Notes: generated by a model not told the origin, from the sequence alone. Counted from the stretch's first letter, positions 26,684-35,809 are shown. The stretch is DNA of 64,000 bases from Hesseltinella vesiculosa (GCA_002104935.1 MCGT01000018.1:372001-436000), one strand, 5' to 3'. Program-made: numbers and translations.

Positions 26684-27076
26684 TTGGAAGAATTGCGACA
26701 GGAAGCCCGTGCAAAGTCTGATGCCCACAAAGTCAAGGCCAAAACTCGCTACGATGCAACGGCGCATCCACAAAAAAAATTTGTAGTCGGATCGCTTGTA
26801 TTGATGCTCGAACGTTACCATGAGAAGCACGACAAATTTCACCGCCGTTGGGTTGGCCCCTTTGTTGTCCACAAGGTTTATCCAAATGGTACCTATAAAT
26901 TAGTGGGCAAGGATGGCCGGCGTACCGAGGGTCCAGTGAACGGTGACGCGCTTAAACAATACTATGATCACAGAAGGATGATCCCCCAAGTCACAACTGC
27001 CGGTGAACGTGTGGAGCGTTACTTAGAACAACGACGACGCGAAGACGCTTCTGACTTCCTACCCCTACTTCAATAA
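26684..27076 (+). pseudogene. Ty3/Gypsy integrase C-terminal fragment, copy 1
   Basis: An open frame of about 130 codons to the TAA at 27074-27076, with no start of its own. It reads the end of a Gypsy pol: a helical QEARAKSDAHKVKAKTRYD segment, then the GPY/F-type barrel (GSLVLMLERYHEK, HRRWVGPFVVHKVYPNGTYK) and a tail ending SDFLPLLQ. The zinc-finger and catalytic DDE parts are missing. The left end is fused directly to truncated LTR A. It is followed by a purine-rich GGTGGGGAG and LTR B, as expected for the 3' end of an element. It is nearly identical to the copy at 29824-30245. Confidence 0.85.
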
Positions 27077-27157
27077 TGGCAGTCCCTTGTCCTCAACCCC
27101 GTTACAACATGGCCTTGGTACGCTCTTTTGTGGTATCGCGAAGCTGGTGGGGAGTGA

Positions 27158-27451
27158 TGATAGACCGTAGAAAGGGCCTTGTTGTGAAATCGGCAGTTCG
27201 GCGCCCGATTCGGCCCGTATTGCCGAATAACTGTGATTGGCCAATTTCTTTTTCCTTTTTTGTTTTTTTTCTCTCTCCGCTTTCAATTTTATTTTTATTT
27301 TTGACTTTCGAATTTTGATAAAGACATCTCTTTTTGACGTTTTGAAGCGGAAGTGAAAGGTCAACAGAAAGAAGGAGAAAACCCGTACTTTTGTTCTATT
27401 CCTGCAGTCCGAAACCCTTTTCCCTATACACCCACACGTGCCGTCATATCA
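27158..27451 (+). repeat. LTR copy B (294 bp)
   Basis: Begins TGATAGACCG and ends GCCGTCATATCA (TG...CA). It is preceded by the purine-rich AGCTGGTGGGGAG, so it is a 3' LTR. It is followed by TAAA at 27452-27455 and then at once by LTR C. Confidence 0.88.
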
Positions 27452-27455
27452 TAAA

Positions 27456-27751
27456 TGATAGACCGTAGAAAGGGCCTTGTTGTGAAATCGGCAGTTCGGC
27501 GCCCGATTCGGCCCGAATTGCCGAATAATTGTGATTGGCCATTTTCCTTTTCCTTTTTTGTTTTTTTTTCTCTCTCCGCTTCCAATTCTTATTTTATTTT
27601 TGACATCTGAATTTTGATAAAGACATCTCTTTTTTACGTTTTGAAGCGGAAGTGAAAAGGTCAACAGAAAGAAGGAGAAAACCCGTACTTTTGATTTAGT
27701 CCTGCAGTCCGAAACCCTTTTCCCTATACACCCACACGTGCCGTCATATCA
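27456..27751 (+). repeat. LTR copy C (296 bp), 5' LTR of the ORF-carrying element
   Basis: Starts TGATAGACCG and ends GTCATATCA; close to B throughout, with scattered substitutions. The sequence just inside (TTTTGCGAGAGGTAAGG) is where a primer-binding site should be, but I could not match it to a tRNA end. Confidence 0.88.
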
Positions 27752-27942
27752 TTTTGCGAGAGGTAAGGAGCATTTTAGCATTTTATTATTACAACTACCT
27801 ACTGCAACAGTGACCGCACGACATTTTTTCTCTTCCTTACACTTTTACTTCTTCGTTTCCCTTCCGAACCCCGACCTGAACTGTATACCTTTACAGACAC
27901 CTACCTCGTTTTTTTTCTTCGACACTTTACATCGCACCAATC

Positions 27943-29250
27943 ATGGCCAACTCAATCGAATTGTACAACTTAATCGACAAGCCCGACAGCTTCAAAGGCG
28001 ACCCTCAATTGGAAAACCCAATGTTGTGGCTACGAAATATGGAAAAGTTACCCCAAGAGTTGAAGAACGAGATTATTACCTTCTGTGATTCATATATCAA
28101 GTTGGCATTAGGTGTCGAACTAGATAATACCCAACTGTTTCGTGAAGGTGGACCTGGAATGTTACTCACCAAGATTATAGCCAGAGGTGGAGATATAAAG
28201 ATGTTATTCTGGGTCAAGAATGTGGGCCTTGATATGTCTATGGTCTTGAAAAAATGTATCGACATGAAGAATGAGAATGCTTTACGAAATGTACTTCGTA
28301 TATATGATAACAAGGGATTCTTGCGATATGCAACAAACGAGAAATTTATACCTGGGATGTTAAACCTGGATGGAAACGAGGATGATAAACTATATGCCAA
28401 ACATATGTACAATAATATATGCAAATCTATGCCCATCCTAGATATTCCTAATCCATTATGCAAGGTGGACAACCCAGGTATGCTCGTTAGATATTACAGA
28501 GATACCAACACGAGGAAACATCTTGGTTCATGGCAACTTGCCAAATATAAAGGGTACATTGGTGATCTCCGAGGTGTACCATGGAGTATGACAAAGGGTG
28601 TTGCCATTGGTATGATATCTGGGTTAATAGAAGGTAAACACATGAATAAGGCTCTGATGATATACAATCGTATGAAACGAGAGGGTATAGATTTTATTGA
28701 CACCCTAATACCATATAAGTTACAACAATGGGAAGATACATGGGCACCAACATTATCCAAGGCGATATATAACAAAGATTACAAAATTGTAAACGAGGAG
28801 CTATATGTAGATCCATTAGATGACAAGGTTAAAATATTGGTTATGCTTGATCCCATTCCAGATGTTGGTTGGATACATAGAGATGGAATGTTGGAAATGG
28901 ATGAACATGGGGAATGGAAACAAGTTTTCCAACCATGGGAAGAAATAGATATACATCCAGGGACCAGTCTTACAGAATTCGAACATGGTATAGAATATCG
29001 GATACATGATGATAAAACCACTATTAATATCATCAAGTTATATCTGGATAACCCATCTATGTTCATGATAGAGATCGATAATTATAATACCATATTACGT
29101 CGTGGAGATGAATATGGTTATCTATGTAATGCCTGTATGGAAAACATAGATAATACAAACTGTACATGTACCAATATGTATAAGATATCCATTTGTAAAC
29201 ATGATATTGGAAACTTTGGTATGGCATTCAGATACTACTTAGGTTGGTAA
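27943..29250 (+). CDS. 435-residue protein of unknown family inside an LTR element
   Basis: A single uninterrupted, intronless frame of 435 codons starting in good context (CAATCATGG). I do not recognise the family. The first 40 or so residues (SFKGDPQLENPMLWLRNMEK) resemble the start of Gypsy Gag proteins and use host-like codons. From about codon 60 the codons turn AT-rich, with many ATA and AGA. A segment near residue 225-255 (GMISGLIEGKHMNKALMIYN then RMKREGIDF) resembles one pentatricopeptide-like helical hairpin. The C-terminus has a Cys/His cluster (CNACMENIDNTNCTC...CKH) unlike a retroviral CCHC knuckle. Possible origins are a divergent Gag, a captured gene of viral or host origin, or a fusion of these. 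The lack of stops suggests recent arrival or selection. Confidence 0.7.
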   Translation: MANSIELYNLIDKPDSFKGDPQLENPMLWLRNMEKLPQELKNEIITFCDSYIKLALGVELDNTQLFREGGPGMLLTKIIARGGDIKMLFWVKNVGLDMSMVLKKCIDMKNENALRNVLRIYDNKGFLRYATNEKFIPGMLNLDGNEDDKLYAKHMYNNICKSMPILDIPNPLCKVDNPGMLVRYYRDTNTRKHLGSWQLAKYKGYIGDLRGVPWSMTKGVAIGMISGLIEGKHMNKALMIYNRMKREGIDFIDTLIPYKLQQWEDTWAPTLSKAIYNKDYKIVNEELYVDPLDDKVKILVMLDPIPDVGWIHRDGMLEMDEHGEWKQVFQPWEEIDIHPGTSLTEFEHGIEYRIHDDKTTINIIKLYLDNPSMFMIEIDNYNTILRRGDEYGYLCNACMENIDNTNCTCTNMYKISICKHDIGNFGMAFRYYLGW

Positions 29251-29253
29251 TAG

Positions 29254-29258
<5 letters not shown>

Positions 29259-29304
<46 letters not shown>

Positions 29305-29343
29305 GAAAAAAAAAAAAAAGTTGAGTAAAAAAAAAAAAAGTTG

Positions 29344-29381
<38 letters not shown>

Positions 29382-29384
29382 TTG

Positions 29385-29429
<45 letters not shown>
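29259..29429 (+). repeat. A-rich array just after the ORF stop
   Basis: About 170 nt almost entirely A, broken by short GTTGA and GTTGAGT units (near 29302, 29320, 29340, 29380). It starts 8 nt after the ORF stop. It could be a reverse-transcribed poly(A) tail expanded by slippage, or a simple repeat. Confidence 0.85.
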
Positions 29430-29431
<2 letters not shown>

Positions 29432-29711
29432 GTTACCTTATTCTATAATTAGTTTAGACTTCATATGTATTTTTCCCTTCTCCCCCTTTTAACCCCTCAG
29501 TTGCTGTCCTGTTATTACCCTACTAGTTCTAGTTTTTTTTATTTTACGCACTATCCCTCTAGTTAGATATATCATACTGAACTTCAATCTCAATAAGTTA
29601 CTGTAGATCCTTTCCCCGCCCCGTTTGTATTTTTTTTCTTCCTCTTTTTTCTCTCTTCCTTCTCCCTTGCTCCCTCTCTTTTCTGCTATACTTTTCCCTT
29701 TCGTCATCATC

Positions 29712-29822
29712 ATGGATCCCGCACGATACTTGGCTATAATCAACTATCTCGACACTCGCTCTTACCCGATCGGCTGCACCACGCGCAAGGAACGCAGGAA
29801 GGTGATCTGCAAGGTCAAGTAA
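29712..29822 (+). pseudogene. Gypsy pol remnant, segment upstream of the integrase zinc finger
   Basis: Thirty-six codons from ATG 29712 to TAA 29820-29822, reading ARYLAIINYLDTRSYPIG then KERRKVICKVK. This resembles the YL...YP.G...KE.RK..RKAK stretch that leads into the H2C2 zinc finger of Gypsy-type integrases. The rest of the finger and the whole catalytic core are deleted. Sequence continues out of frame into the integrase C-terminal fragment. Confidence 0.55.
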
Positions 29823-29823
29823 A

Positions 29824-30245
29824 TGAACGAATCCAACAGGTGGTGGGCACGTTGGAAGAATTACGACAGGAAGCCCGTGCAAAGTCTGATGCCCATAAAG
29901 TCAAGGCCAAAACTCGCTACGATGCAACAGCGCATCCACAAAAAAAAAATTGAAGTCGGATCGCTCGTATTGATGCTCGAACGTTACCATGAGAAGCACG
30001 ACAAATTTCATCGCCGCTGGGTTGGTCCCTTTGTTGTCCACAAGATTTATCCAAATGGTACCTATAAATTAGTGGGCAAGGATGGCCGGCGTACCGAGGG
30101 TCCAGTGAACGGTGACGCGCTTAAACAATACTATGATCACAGAAGGATGATCCCCCAAGTCACAACTGCCGGTGAACGTGTGGAGCGTTACTTAGAACAA
30201 CGACGACGCGAAAACGCTTCTGACTTCCTACCCCTACTTCAATAA
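29824..30245 (+). pseudogene. Ty3/Gypsy integrase C-terminal fragment, copy 2
   Basis: Near-identical to 26684-27076 but with extra upstream sequence (VNERIQQVVGTLEELRQEAR). One extra A in the poly-A tract near 29938-29948 shifts the frame between TRYDATAHPQKK and VGSLVLMLERYHEK. The GPF barrel (RRWVGPFVVHKIYPNGTYK) and the tail to TAA at 30243-30245 are intact after the shift. It is followed by the same purine-rich tract as copy 1 and then LTR D. Confidence 0.85.
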
Positions 30246-30326
30246 TGGCAGTCCCTTGTCCTCAACCCCGTTACAACATGGCCTTGGTACGCTCTTTTGT
30301 GGTATCGCGAAGCTGGTGGGGAGTGA

Positions 30327-30575
30327 TGATAGACCGTAGAAAGGGCCTTGTTGTAAAATCGGCAGTTCGGCGCCCGATTCGGCCCGTATTGCCGAATAAC
30401 TGTGATTGGCCATTTTCCTTTTCCTTTTTTGTTTTTTTCTCTCTCCGCTTCCAATTCTTATTTTTATTTTTGACCTCTGAATTTTGATAAAAGACATCTT
30501 TTTTTACCCGTACTTTTGATTTATTCCTGCAGTCCGAAACCCTTCCCTTATACACCCACTCGTGCCGTCATATCA
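30327..30575 (+). repeat. LTR copy D (249 bp), 3' LTR of the ORF-carrying element
   Basis: TGATAGACCG...CATATCA as in B and C but missing about 45 bp in the second half (the GTTTTGAAGCGGAAGTG to GAGAAA stretch). It is preceded by AGCTGGTGGGGAG and followed by TAAA. Confidence 0.87.
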
Positions 30576-30579
30576 TAAA

Positions 30580-30728
30580 GGATAAACCGTAAAAAGGACC
30601 TTGTTGTCAATTCGGCATGTCGGGCCGAATCGGCCGCCGAGATGCCGTACGAATAGGATCAGCTTTTTCATTTCCTTTTTTGTGTTTTCCTGATTCTTTC
30701 ATTTCTGTCTCCCTTTTTGATAAAAACT
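30580..30728 (+). repeat. LTR copy E, diverged and truncated
   Basis: GGATAAACCGTAAAAAGGAC matches the LTR start with substitutions. AATTCGGC...GGCCGAATCGGCC and the CATTTCCTTTTTTGTG block still align with A-D. The second half is missing and reverse-transcriptase sequence follows. It is the oldest-looking LTR of the series. Confidence 0.65.
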
Positions 30729-30880
30729 CTTCGAGCAGTCGGGATCTGGACGGGCGAGTGGGTTCTGCCACGATCTTCTCGACGCTAGATGCTTCCGGAT
30801 TCTGGCAAGTACCCATGGACCTCGCTTCGATGCCCCTTACTGGCTTCACGATAATCCAGAAAAAACAACTGTTGAATTAA
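30729..30880 (+). pseudogene. Reverse transcriptase fragment, forward strand
   Basis: Encodes ATIFSTLDASGFWQVPMDLA then LTGF, the conserved Gypsy RT block containing the first catalytic Asp (FSTLDA). It stops at TAA 30878-30880, before the FGL and VDD blocks. Those blocks occur on the opposite strand just to the right. Confidence 0.75.
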
Positions 30881-31020
30881 GTAAGTACACTTTTTTTTAT
30901 TAGAGAGCATTATTAAAACCATAACACAAGAACTGCCGCGATATCAATCTCACAAAAATACATTGAAGAACCAAGGTTACATCATTGTTGGGCACACAAG
31001 AAAATCTCCAGGTGATCCAC

Positions 31021-31311
31021 TCAGAAACGATCAGATTTGCTGAATCGTATGGTGCGCTGTTTAAGGGAAAGGTCCATGTGCGACAAAATCTTCGTGTCAG
31101 CGAAAATTTGAGTAAAATGGGTGATATGCTCTTCCTCAGATCTTGAGTAAATGATGATGTCGTCCACAAAGACATAAGCGTAGGATCCTATCGCGTCACC
31201 TAGGATTTGCGACATAACTCGTTGGAAAGTCGATGGGGCGTTAGTCAACCCGAAGGGCATAACCAAGAACTCAAAGGTACTGTGCTTGGTAGTTTGGAGT
31301 TGATTGTTGAA
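31021..31311 (-). pseudogene. Reverse transcriptase fragment, reverse strand
   Basis: On the minus strand, HSTFEFLVMPFGLTNAPSTF then YVFVDDIIIYSRSEEEH, the Gypsy RT blocks that contain FGL and the catalytic (V)DD. A stop follows soon after near 31021 and the sequence decays. Together with the forward-strand piece it forms a broken, partly inverted RT. Confidence 0.8.
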
Positions 31312-31630
31312 TTAGATACCATTTGAACGAAAATGGATCACTACGAATTCGGATCAACGGCACCAAAACTGGTTTTCATGGATCGGTTTCGTAGCATACA
31401 TCAAAGGAACCAAAACCACTTATTCTTTTTGCGAGCCTTGCCACGTTTTCTTCATTGTATTCCTCAGAGAAGAACATGCATATTGCCTGTTCTCTTGTGA
31501 TGTTCATTATTTGCTGCAAAAAAAAAGAAAGCGAAAGGCAACAATAAAAAACTGAACCGGCGGTGCAAGTGTGTGTGGTTCGTTTTTTTCCTAGCTGCTT
31601 TTTTTTCCCCTTCCTCCTGTCCCCTGCTTC
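31312..31630. promoter_or_regulatory. Spacer between RT remnant and BPL1
   Basis: About 320 bp of unrecognised sequence up to the BPL1 ATG, ending in a pyrimidine-rich leader. Any BPL1 promoter must lie here or within the retroelement remnants. Confidence 0.4.
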
Positions 31631-33785
31631 ATGAACATTTTGCTATACCACGATCGTGGAACGGCTGTGAATGCTGTGAAGCAAACCTACCATTGTCTAA
31701 AGACATTGATGGGCCATGCCTACGATATCATTTATGTGGATGCCAAGGTGCTCAAGACGCAACCGTGGGAAGATCAATGTGCGATGTTGGTTGTGCCTGG
31801 CGGCCGAGATCTGCCTTACTGCGAGGACTTGGGTGGCCTGGCAAACAATCGTATACGACGATATGTCGAGCAAGGTGGAAGCTACCTCGGCATCTGTGCT
31901 GGTGGTTATTATGCTTCTTCTACGATTGAATTTGAAAAAGGCGATCCTGTGATGCAAATCTGTGGTTCCAGGGAACTGTCGTTTTACCCAGGTGTGTCCC
32001 GTGGTACGATCTACCCTGGGTTTGTCTACAACAGCGAAAGCGGTGCCCGGTCTGTGGATGTCCTCTTGTCACCCAGCCTGCTGTTACTCCCTGGCAGCCG
32101 CTCAGTCAAGGTCTATTACAACGGAGGCGGCTATTTTGCTCATGCCGACATGTTTGCTGACGACGGTGTCCAGGTTCTTGCACGTTATGACCAGCCGGGG
32201 ATCTGTGACGACGAAGAGCATCCTGCAGCCATTATCCAGTGTTCTGTTGGACGTGGCCATGCTGTGCTGATGGGTATCCACCCTGAATACTCGGTGTCCA
32301 TACATGATCTGACGTCCTCTTCCGCAAGTGCAGCCCCTCACAAGCTTGAGTACAAGGCAATCGTCGACGACTTGCTTCTCTCACAGCACGATCGACATGC
32401 ATTGTTACGAGCGATTTTCACTCGAATCGGCCTGCGAACGAGATCTGGGACGCCACACGACATCAGCCCCAGCCATCCTCAACGGGAACAACACCTCTTT
32501 TTATCAATGAGTCCATTGGCAGAAGAAACTCTTTGGCCAGCTCTGAAACAGAAATGGATGGCTGCCGTTCATCCAGAGCAGGGCATCCTCCCCAGCAAAG
32601 AGGTCAACTTTTCTCTGGCCCTTTTACCTGACATACTTATACCCAACGATTTGGCAGACATCACCGGCGGCAAGAGGGTGGTCTCTATCCATCGTTCGTC
32701 TGCCTGCATCCCCAGTATACCCGTCCCTTCCTTTGACACGCAAGCTTATTTTGCTGCCCTGGAATCGCAAAGACAAGCACACCTTGACGATCCACGAGCA
32801 CAGCAATTTGGCGACGTCTTGCTTTACACTGATCTCATCCATAGCACCCAATCGCTCTTGGACAGGTAAAAAAAAAAAAAAAAAAAAAGTGGAAAGTGGT
32901 ATTGATCTTTTTATCTATGCACATAGAAACTATGCATTTTCAAGCACATTACCGGACGGGCTGGTTTGTTTGGCGACTCATCAATCGTCAGGCCGAGGTG
33001 ACTTTTTAAAAAGAAGAGACCGTAGATTAGCGCTGTTCTCACTACTAGGTTTTATTTTGATGTAGGCCGGGGTCGCAACTCATGGATATCACAGCAAGGC
33101 GCTCTCCAATTCAGCGTTGTGTTTAAAACAACTCTGCCTGGGCCAACGATTGTATTCCTTCAGTATCTGATAGCGCTGGCTGTGGTTGACAGCGTTCGTA
33201 CAAGGCCCGGCTACGAGGGCGTGCCTTTGTTTGTAAAGTGGCCCAACGACATCTATGCCAATCATCGGGGCCAGCTGATCAAGGTGGGTGGCTGTCTTTT
33301 GAGCACGACAATGGCGCCTGAGCGCAACCAATTCCTAGTCACCATGGGTTGTGGCCTGAACGTCAACAACCGAGATCCAACTGTGTCTTTGAATCAAGTG
33401 ATTGGTGCCCAGGATCCATCGTTACCGTTGCTGACCCTTGAAGACACGCTTGCTGGAATCCTTGCTATGTTCACATCCCTGTATTCTACCTTCTGCTCTC
33501 AAGGTATGGGCGATTGGTTTTTGACTCGCTATTACCGTCGCTGGTTGCACAGGTAAAAAAAAAAAAAAGCGCTGTGGGCCGATTTCCGAAATTGATTTTT
33601 TTGGTTTTAGCCATCAATTGGTCACCTTGTCCCAATATGACCATGTACAAGTGCTCATTCAAGGTATATCCAAGGTGCATGGCTTTTTGATGGCGCTAGA
33701 TGTCAAGACTGGTATCCACTACGAATTACAGCCGGATGGCAACACCTTTGACATGATGAAAGGGCTGATCACAATAAAAAAATAG
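31631..33785 (+). CDS. BPL1: Biotin--protein ligase (holocarboxylase synthetase)
   Basis: Four exons: 31631-32865, 32927-32997, 33066-33552, 33611-33785; 655 residues, close to yeast Bpl1. The N-terminal half is the glutamine-amidotransferase-like domain of fungal ligases (VVPGGRDLPYC, GGSYLGICAGGYYA, GIHPEYS). The catalytic half begins near residue 390: DVLLYTDLIHSTQSLLDR, ATHQSSGRGRGRNSWISQQG (biotinyl-AMP loop GRGRGRNSW), FVKWPNDIYAN and GCGLNVNN. A short SH3-like C-terminal domain follows. It activates biotin with ATP and attaches it to lysine of pyruvate and acetyl-CoA carboxylases in the cytosol. The GRGRG loop is split by an intron (G|GTGACT...GTAG|GC). LTR and RT remnants end about 320 bp upstream. 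Confidence 0.94.
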
Positions 33786-33942
33786 AGTTTCCTTTTTGAA
33801 TCCCAGTGTCCAATCGGATGCAAAGTCTCAATGGCTTTTTTTTCAGTAATCAGATTTTTTTTGAGTAGATCTGATACAAAAAAGAATCTCTTGCTTCTCT
33901 TTCTTTTCTTTTCCACTTTCCCTCTTTTCTCGCCCTCTCGAA

Positions 33943-35551
33943 ATGAGTAGCTGTCCCTTTGCTAAATCTGCTGACGAGAGCGCTTGCCCTTTTGGTACGT
34001 CTCCAGGTCGAACGCATGAGGCTCCCAACTCCAGTTTAGGCGAAGAAATGTCAAAATGGTAAAAAAAAAACATTCCAACGTAGAATGGATGACTAATAAA
34101 AAAGGACGGGAACATGCCCTTCTTTTTTTTTTTTTCTAGTTCAACTTACCAGAGCGGCAAGCACTACCATAGCTCAATTTATCACTTTTTTTTTATGTCT
34201 AATTTTTTTCATCTTGGCTATGTAGGTGGCTGTCCTATCGACAACAAAGCAAAAGACGACATTGAAGACCTACTCTCAGTGCAAGCACAGCGGAGCCTGT
34301 CGCTCAATGGTATAGGGTTTTTGTTTTATTTTTGTAATGTGCCTAACCCTCTCTTCCAACTAGGCAAAGTCCTCGAACGATTTATCCCAGAAGCTTACCC
34401 CAACAAATTAGAGCCAGCTGTTCAAGAGCCAATCCTTGACGACCCACATCTCGCTGCGGCTATGCGTCAGGGCACCAAGGCTGTCCATGCCATGGCCGAG
34501 AAAAGCGTCTTTACAAAGTAAACTTTTTTTTTTTTTAAAAAAAAAGCCAGGAGCTCATTATTTCTTTTGTAGGCGGTTCTTGAAGGGTGACATCAGCAAA
34601 AGCGAATACGGCCAGTACATCCGCTCACTCTATTTTATCTACCGGTAAGCCGCCTGCCCTCGACCGATCCTCCCGATCTTTATTTGTATTCACCCACCTT
34701 TTTACTGGCCGGGCAGTGCCATGGAAAATTTACTCGAGCAACACCAAGACCATCCTGCTATTGAAATGATCTATTTTCCAGAAGATTTGAACCGAGAACA
34801 GGCCCTACTGGACGATCTGGCCTATTTTTACGGGCCTGACCTGGTGCCGATGTTGACGGATCCCATGACAATGACGCCTGCCGTCAAACAATATGTCCAC
34901 GCATTGGAGTCTGCTTGCCTTGTCGACCCTTCACTTTTAGTCTCACACAGCTACACGCGGTATCTCGGCGATCTCAGTGGTAAACCATCAAAGAAAAAAA
35001 AAACTTGTGCCATTTGATTTTTTGATTTTTTTTTTTTTTTGATGCTTGCAGGAGGGCAAATCCTTGCCAAGCGTCTAAAGAAACATATCCTTCAGCTCAA
35101 AAAGAGCGACAGCTCGTGGCATGCACAGGAAGGTGTGTCGTTTTATTATTTCAACACCATCGGCAACACGAACGAATTCAAAAACATGTACCGTCAACAG
35201 CTGGATCAAGTGCCTGTGACCGAGTCCTTGAAAGGTAAAATAAAGGATCTCCACAAAGCGCCATATCCGACTGTTTTTTTTTTTAAAATGAGCGAAGCCT
35301 CCATTGTAGAGGAAAGTATCCGCTGCTTTGAGTTAAATATTGCTCTGTTTGACGAAATCCAAGCCTTGTCGGAGGCCAACTCTCTTGTCCAGTTGGACCA
35401 AGTACAAGCCATACCGCCTCCTGAGCCATCACCGACAGCATCCCAGAAACGAGACCTGCCAACACTCTCGACTCTCTCGCCTGCAACCACCATCCTGACG
35501 AGCATGGTCATCCTGATTGGCTGTGGGTTTTATATGCGCCAAAGATCATAA
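33943..35551 (+). CDS. HMX1: Heme oxygenase, tail-anchored
   Basis: Eight exons: 33943-34058, 34140-34156, 34226-34309, 34364-34517, 34573-34644, 34717-34979, 35052-35234, 35298-35551; 380 residues. Core motifs: GTKAVHAMAEKSVFTKRFLK (proximal His region), YIRSLYFIYRAMENLLEQH, HSYTRYLGDLSGGQILAKRL (distal helix glycines) and SFYYFNTIGNTNEFKNMYRQ. The C-terminus ends in a hydrophobic anchor (TTILTSMVILIGCGFYMRQRS), placing the enzyme on the cytosolic face of the ER. It opens heme to biliverdin, CO and Fe2+. The N-terminal extension has three Cys-Pro pairs (SCPF, ACPF, GCPI). The second intron has a GC donor (AGCG|GCAAGC). The last intron, 35235-35297, is needed to restore the family helix spacing (VTESLK|ASIVEESIRCF). 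Confidence 0.92.
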
Positions 35552-35809
35552 CCTCTACCCAATACACTATTCCTACATTGATAATCATTGCCTCCCCAAT
35601 ACCACCTGTTTTTCTTAAAAGTAAAATCCATACAGTTGCATTATGCCAGTCTCAAAATGAGCCTTGTGGAACAATTGGAGCCCATGAAAAAAAAAAGGAA
35701 CCACGCTGAGTTCAAAAGACGAGGCACAACAGACACACAAAAAAAAAAAAGAAGTTTTACTTTTCTGCTTCTCCTCTCCTTTTTTTTTCTCATTGAAATC
35801 TGTTAGAGA

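Larger units (their letters stand above)
27456..30575 (+). mobile_element. Non-autonomous Ty3/Gypsy LTR element carrying an unrelated ORF
   Basis: About 3.1 kb bounded by LTR C (27456-27751) and LTR D (30327-30575), with TAAA on both outer sides (27452-27455 and 30576-30579) as a 4-bp target duplication. The interior holds a leader (27752-27942), an intact 435-codon ORF, an A-rich array, a pol remnant joining the integrase zinc-finger region to its C-terminus, and a purine-rich tract before LTR D. Protease, reverse transcriptase, RNase H and the integrase core are absent, so movement would need another element's enzymes. LTR D lacks about 45 bp present in LTR C, so the LTRs are no longer identical and the insertion is not very recent, unless it arose by exchange with another copy. 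Confidence 0.75.

Noticed and set aside
27943..29250. Reading the orphan ORF as a pentatricopeptide (PPR) protein
   Set aside because: Only one hairpin-like match was found; true PPR proteins have several in tandem, so this is noted but not used as a name.
33995..34006. GT...AG of 12 nt in the first heme oxygenase exon
   Set aside because: Far too short for an intron and a multiple of three; reading through keeps the frame.
34157..34225. Read-through of heme oxygenase intron 2 as coding
   Set aside because: It is in frame but adds a Phe-rich stretch absent from the family; a GC-AG intron with the right phase explains it better.
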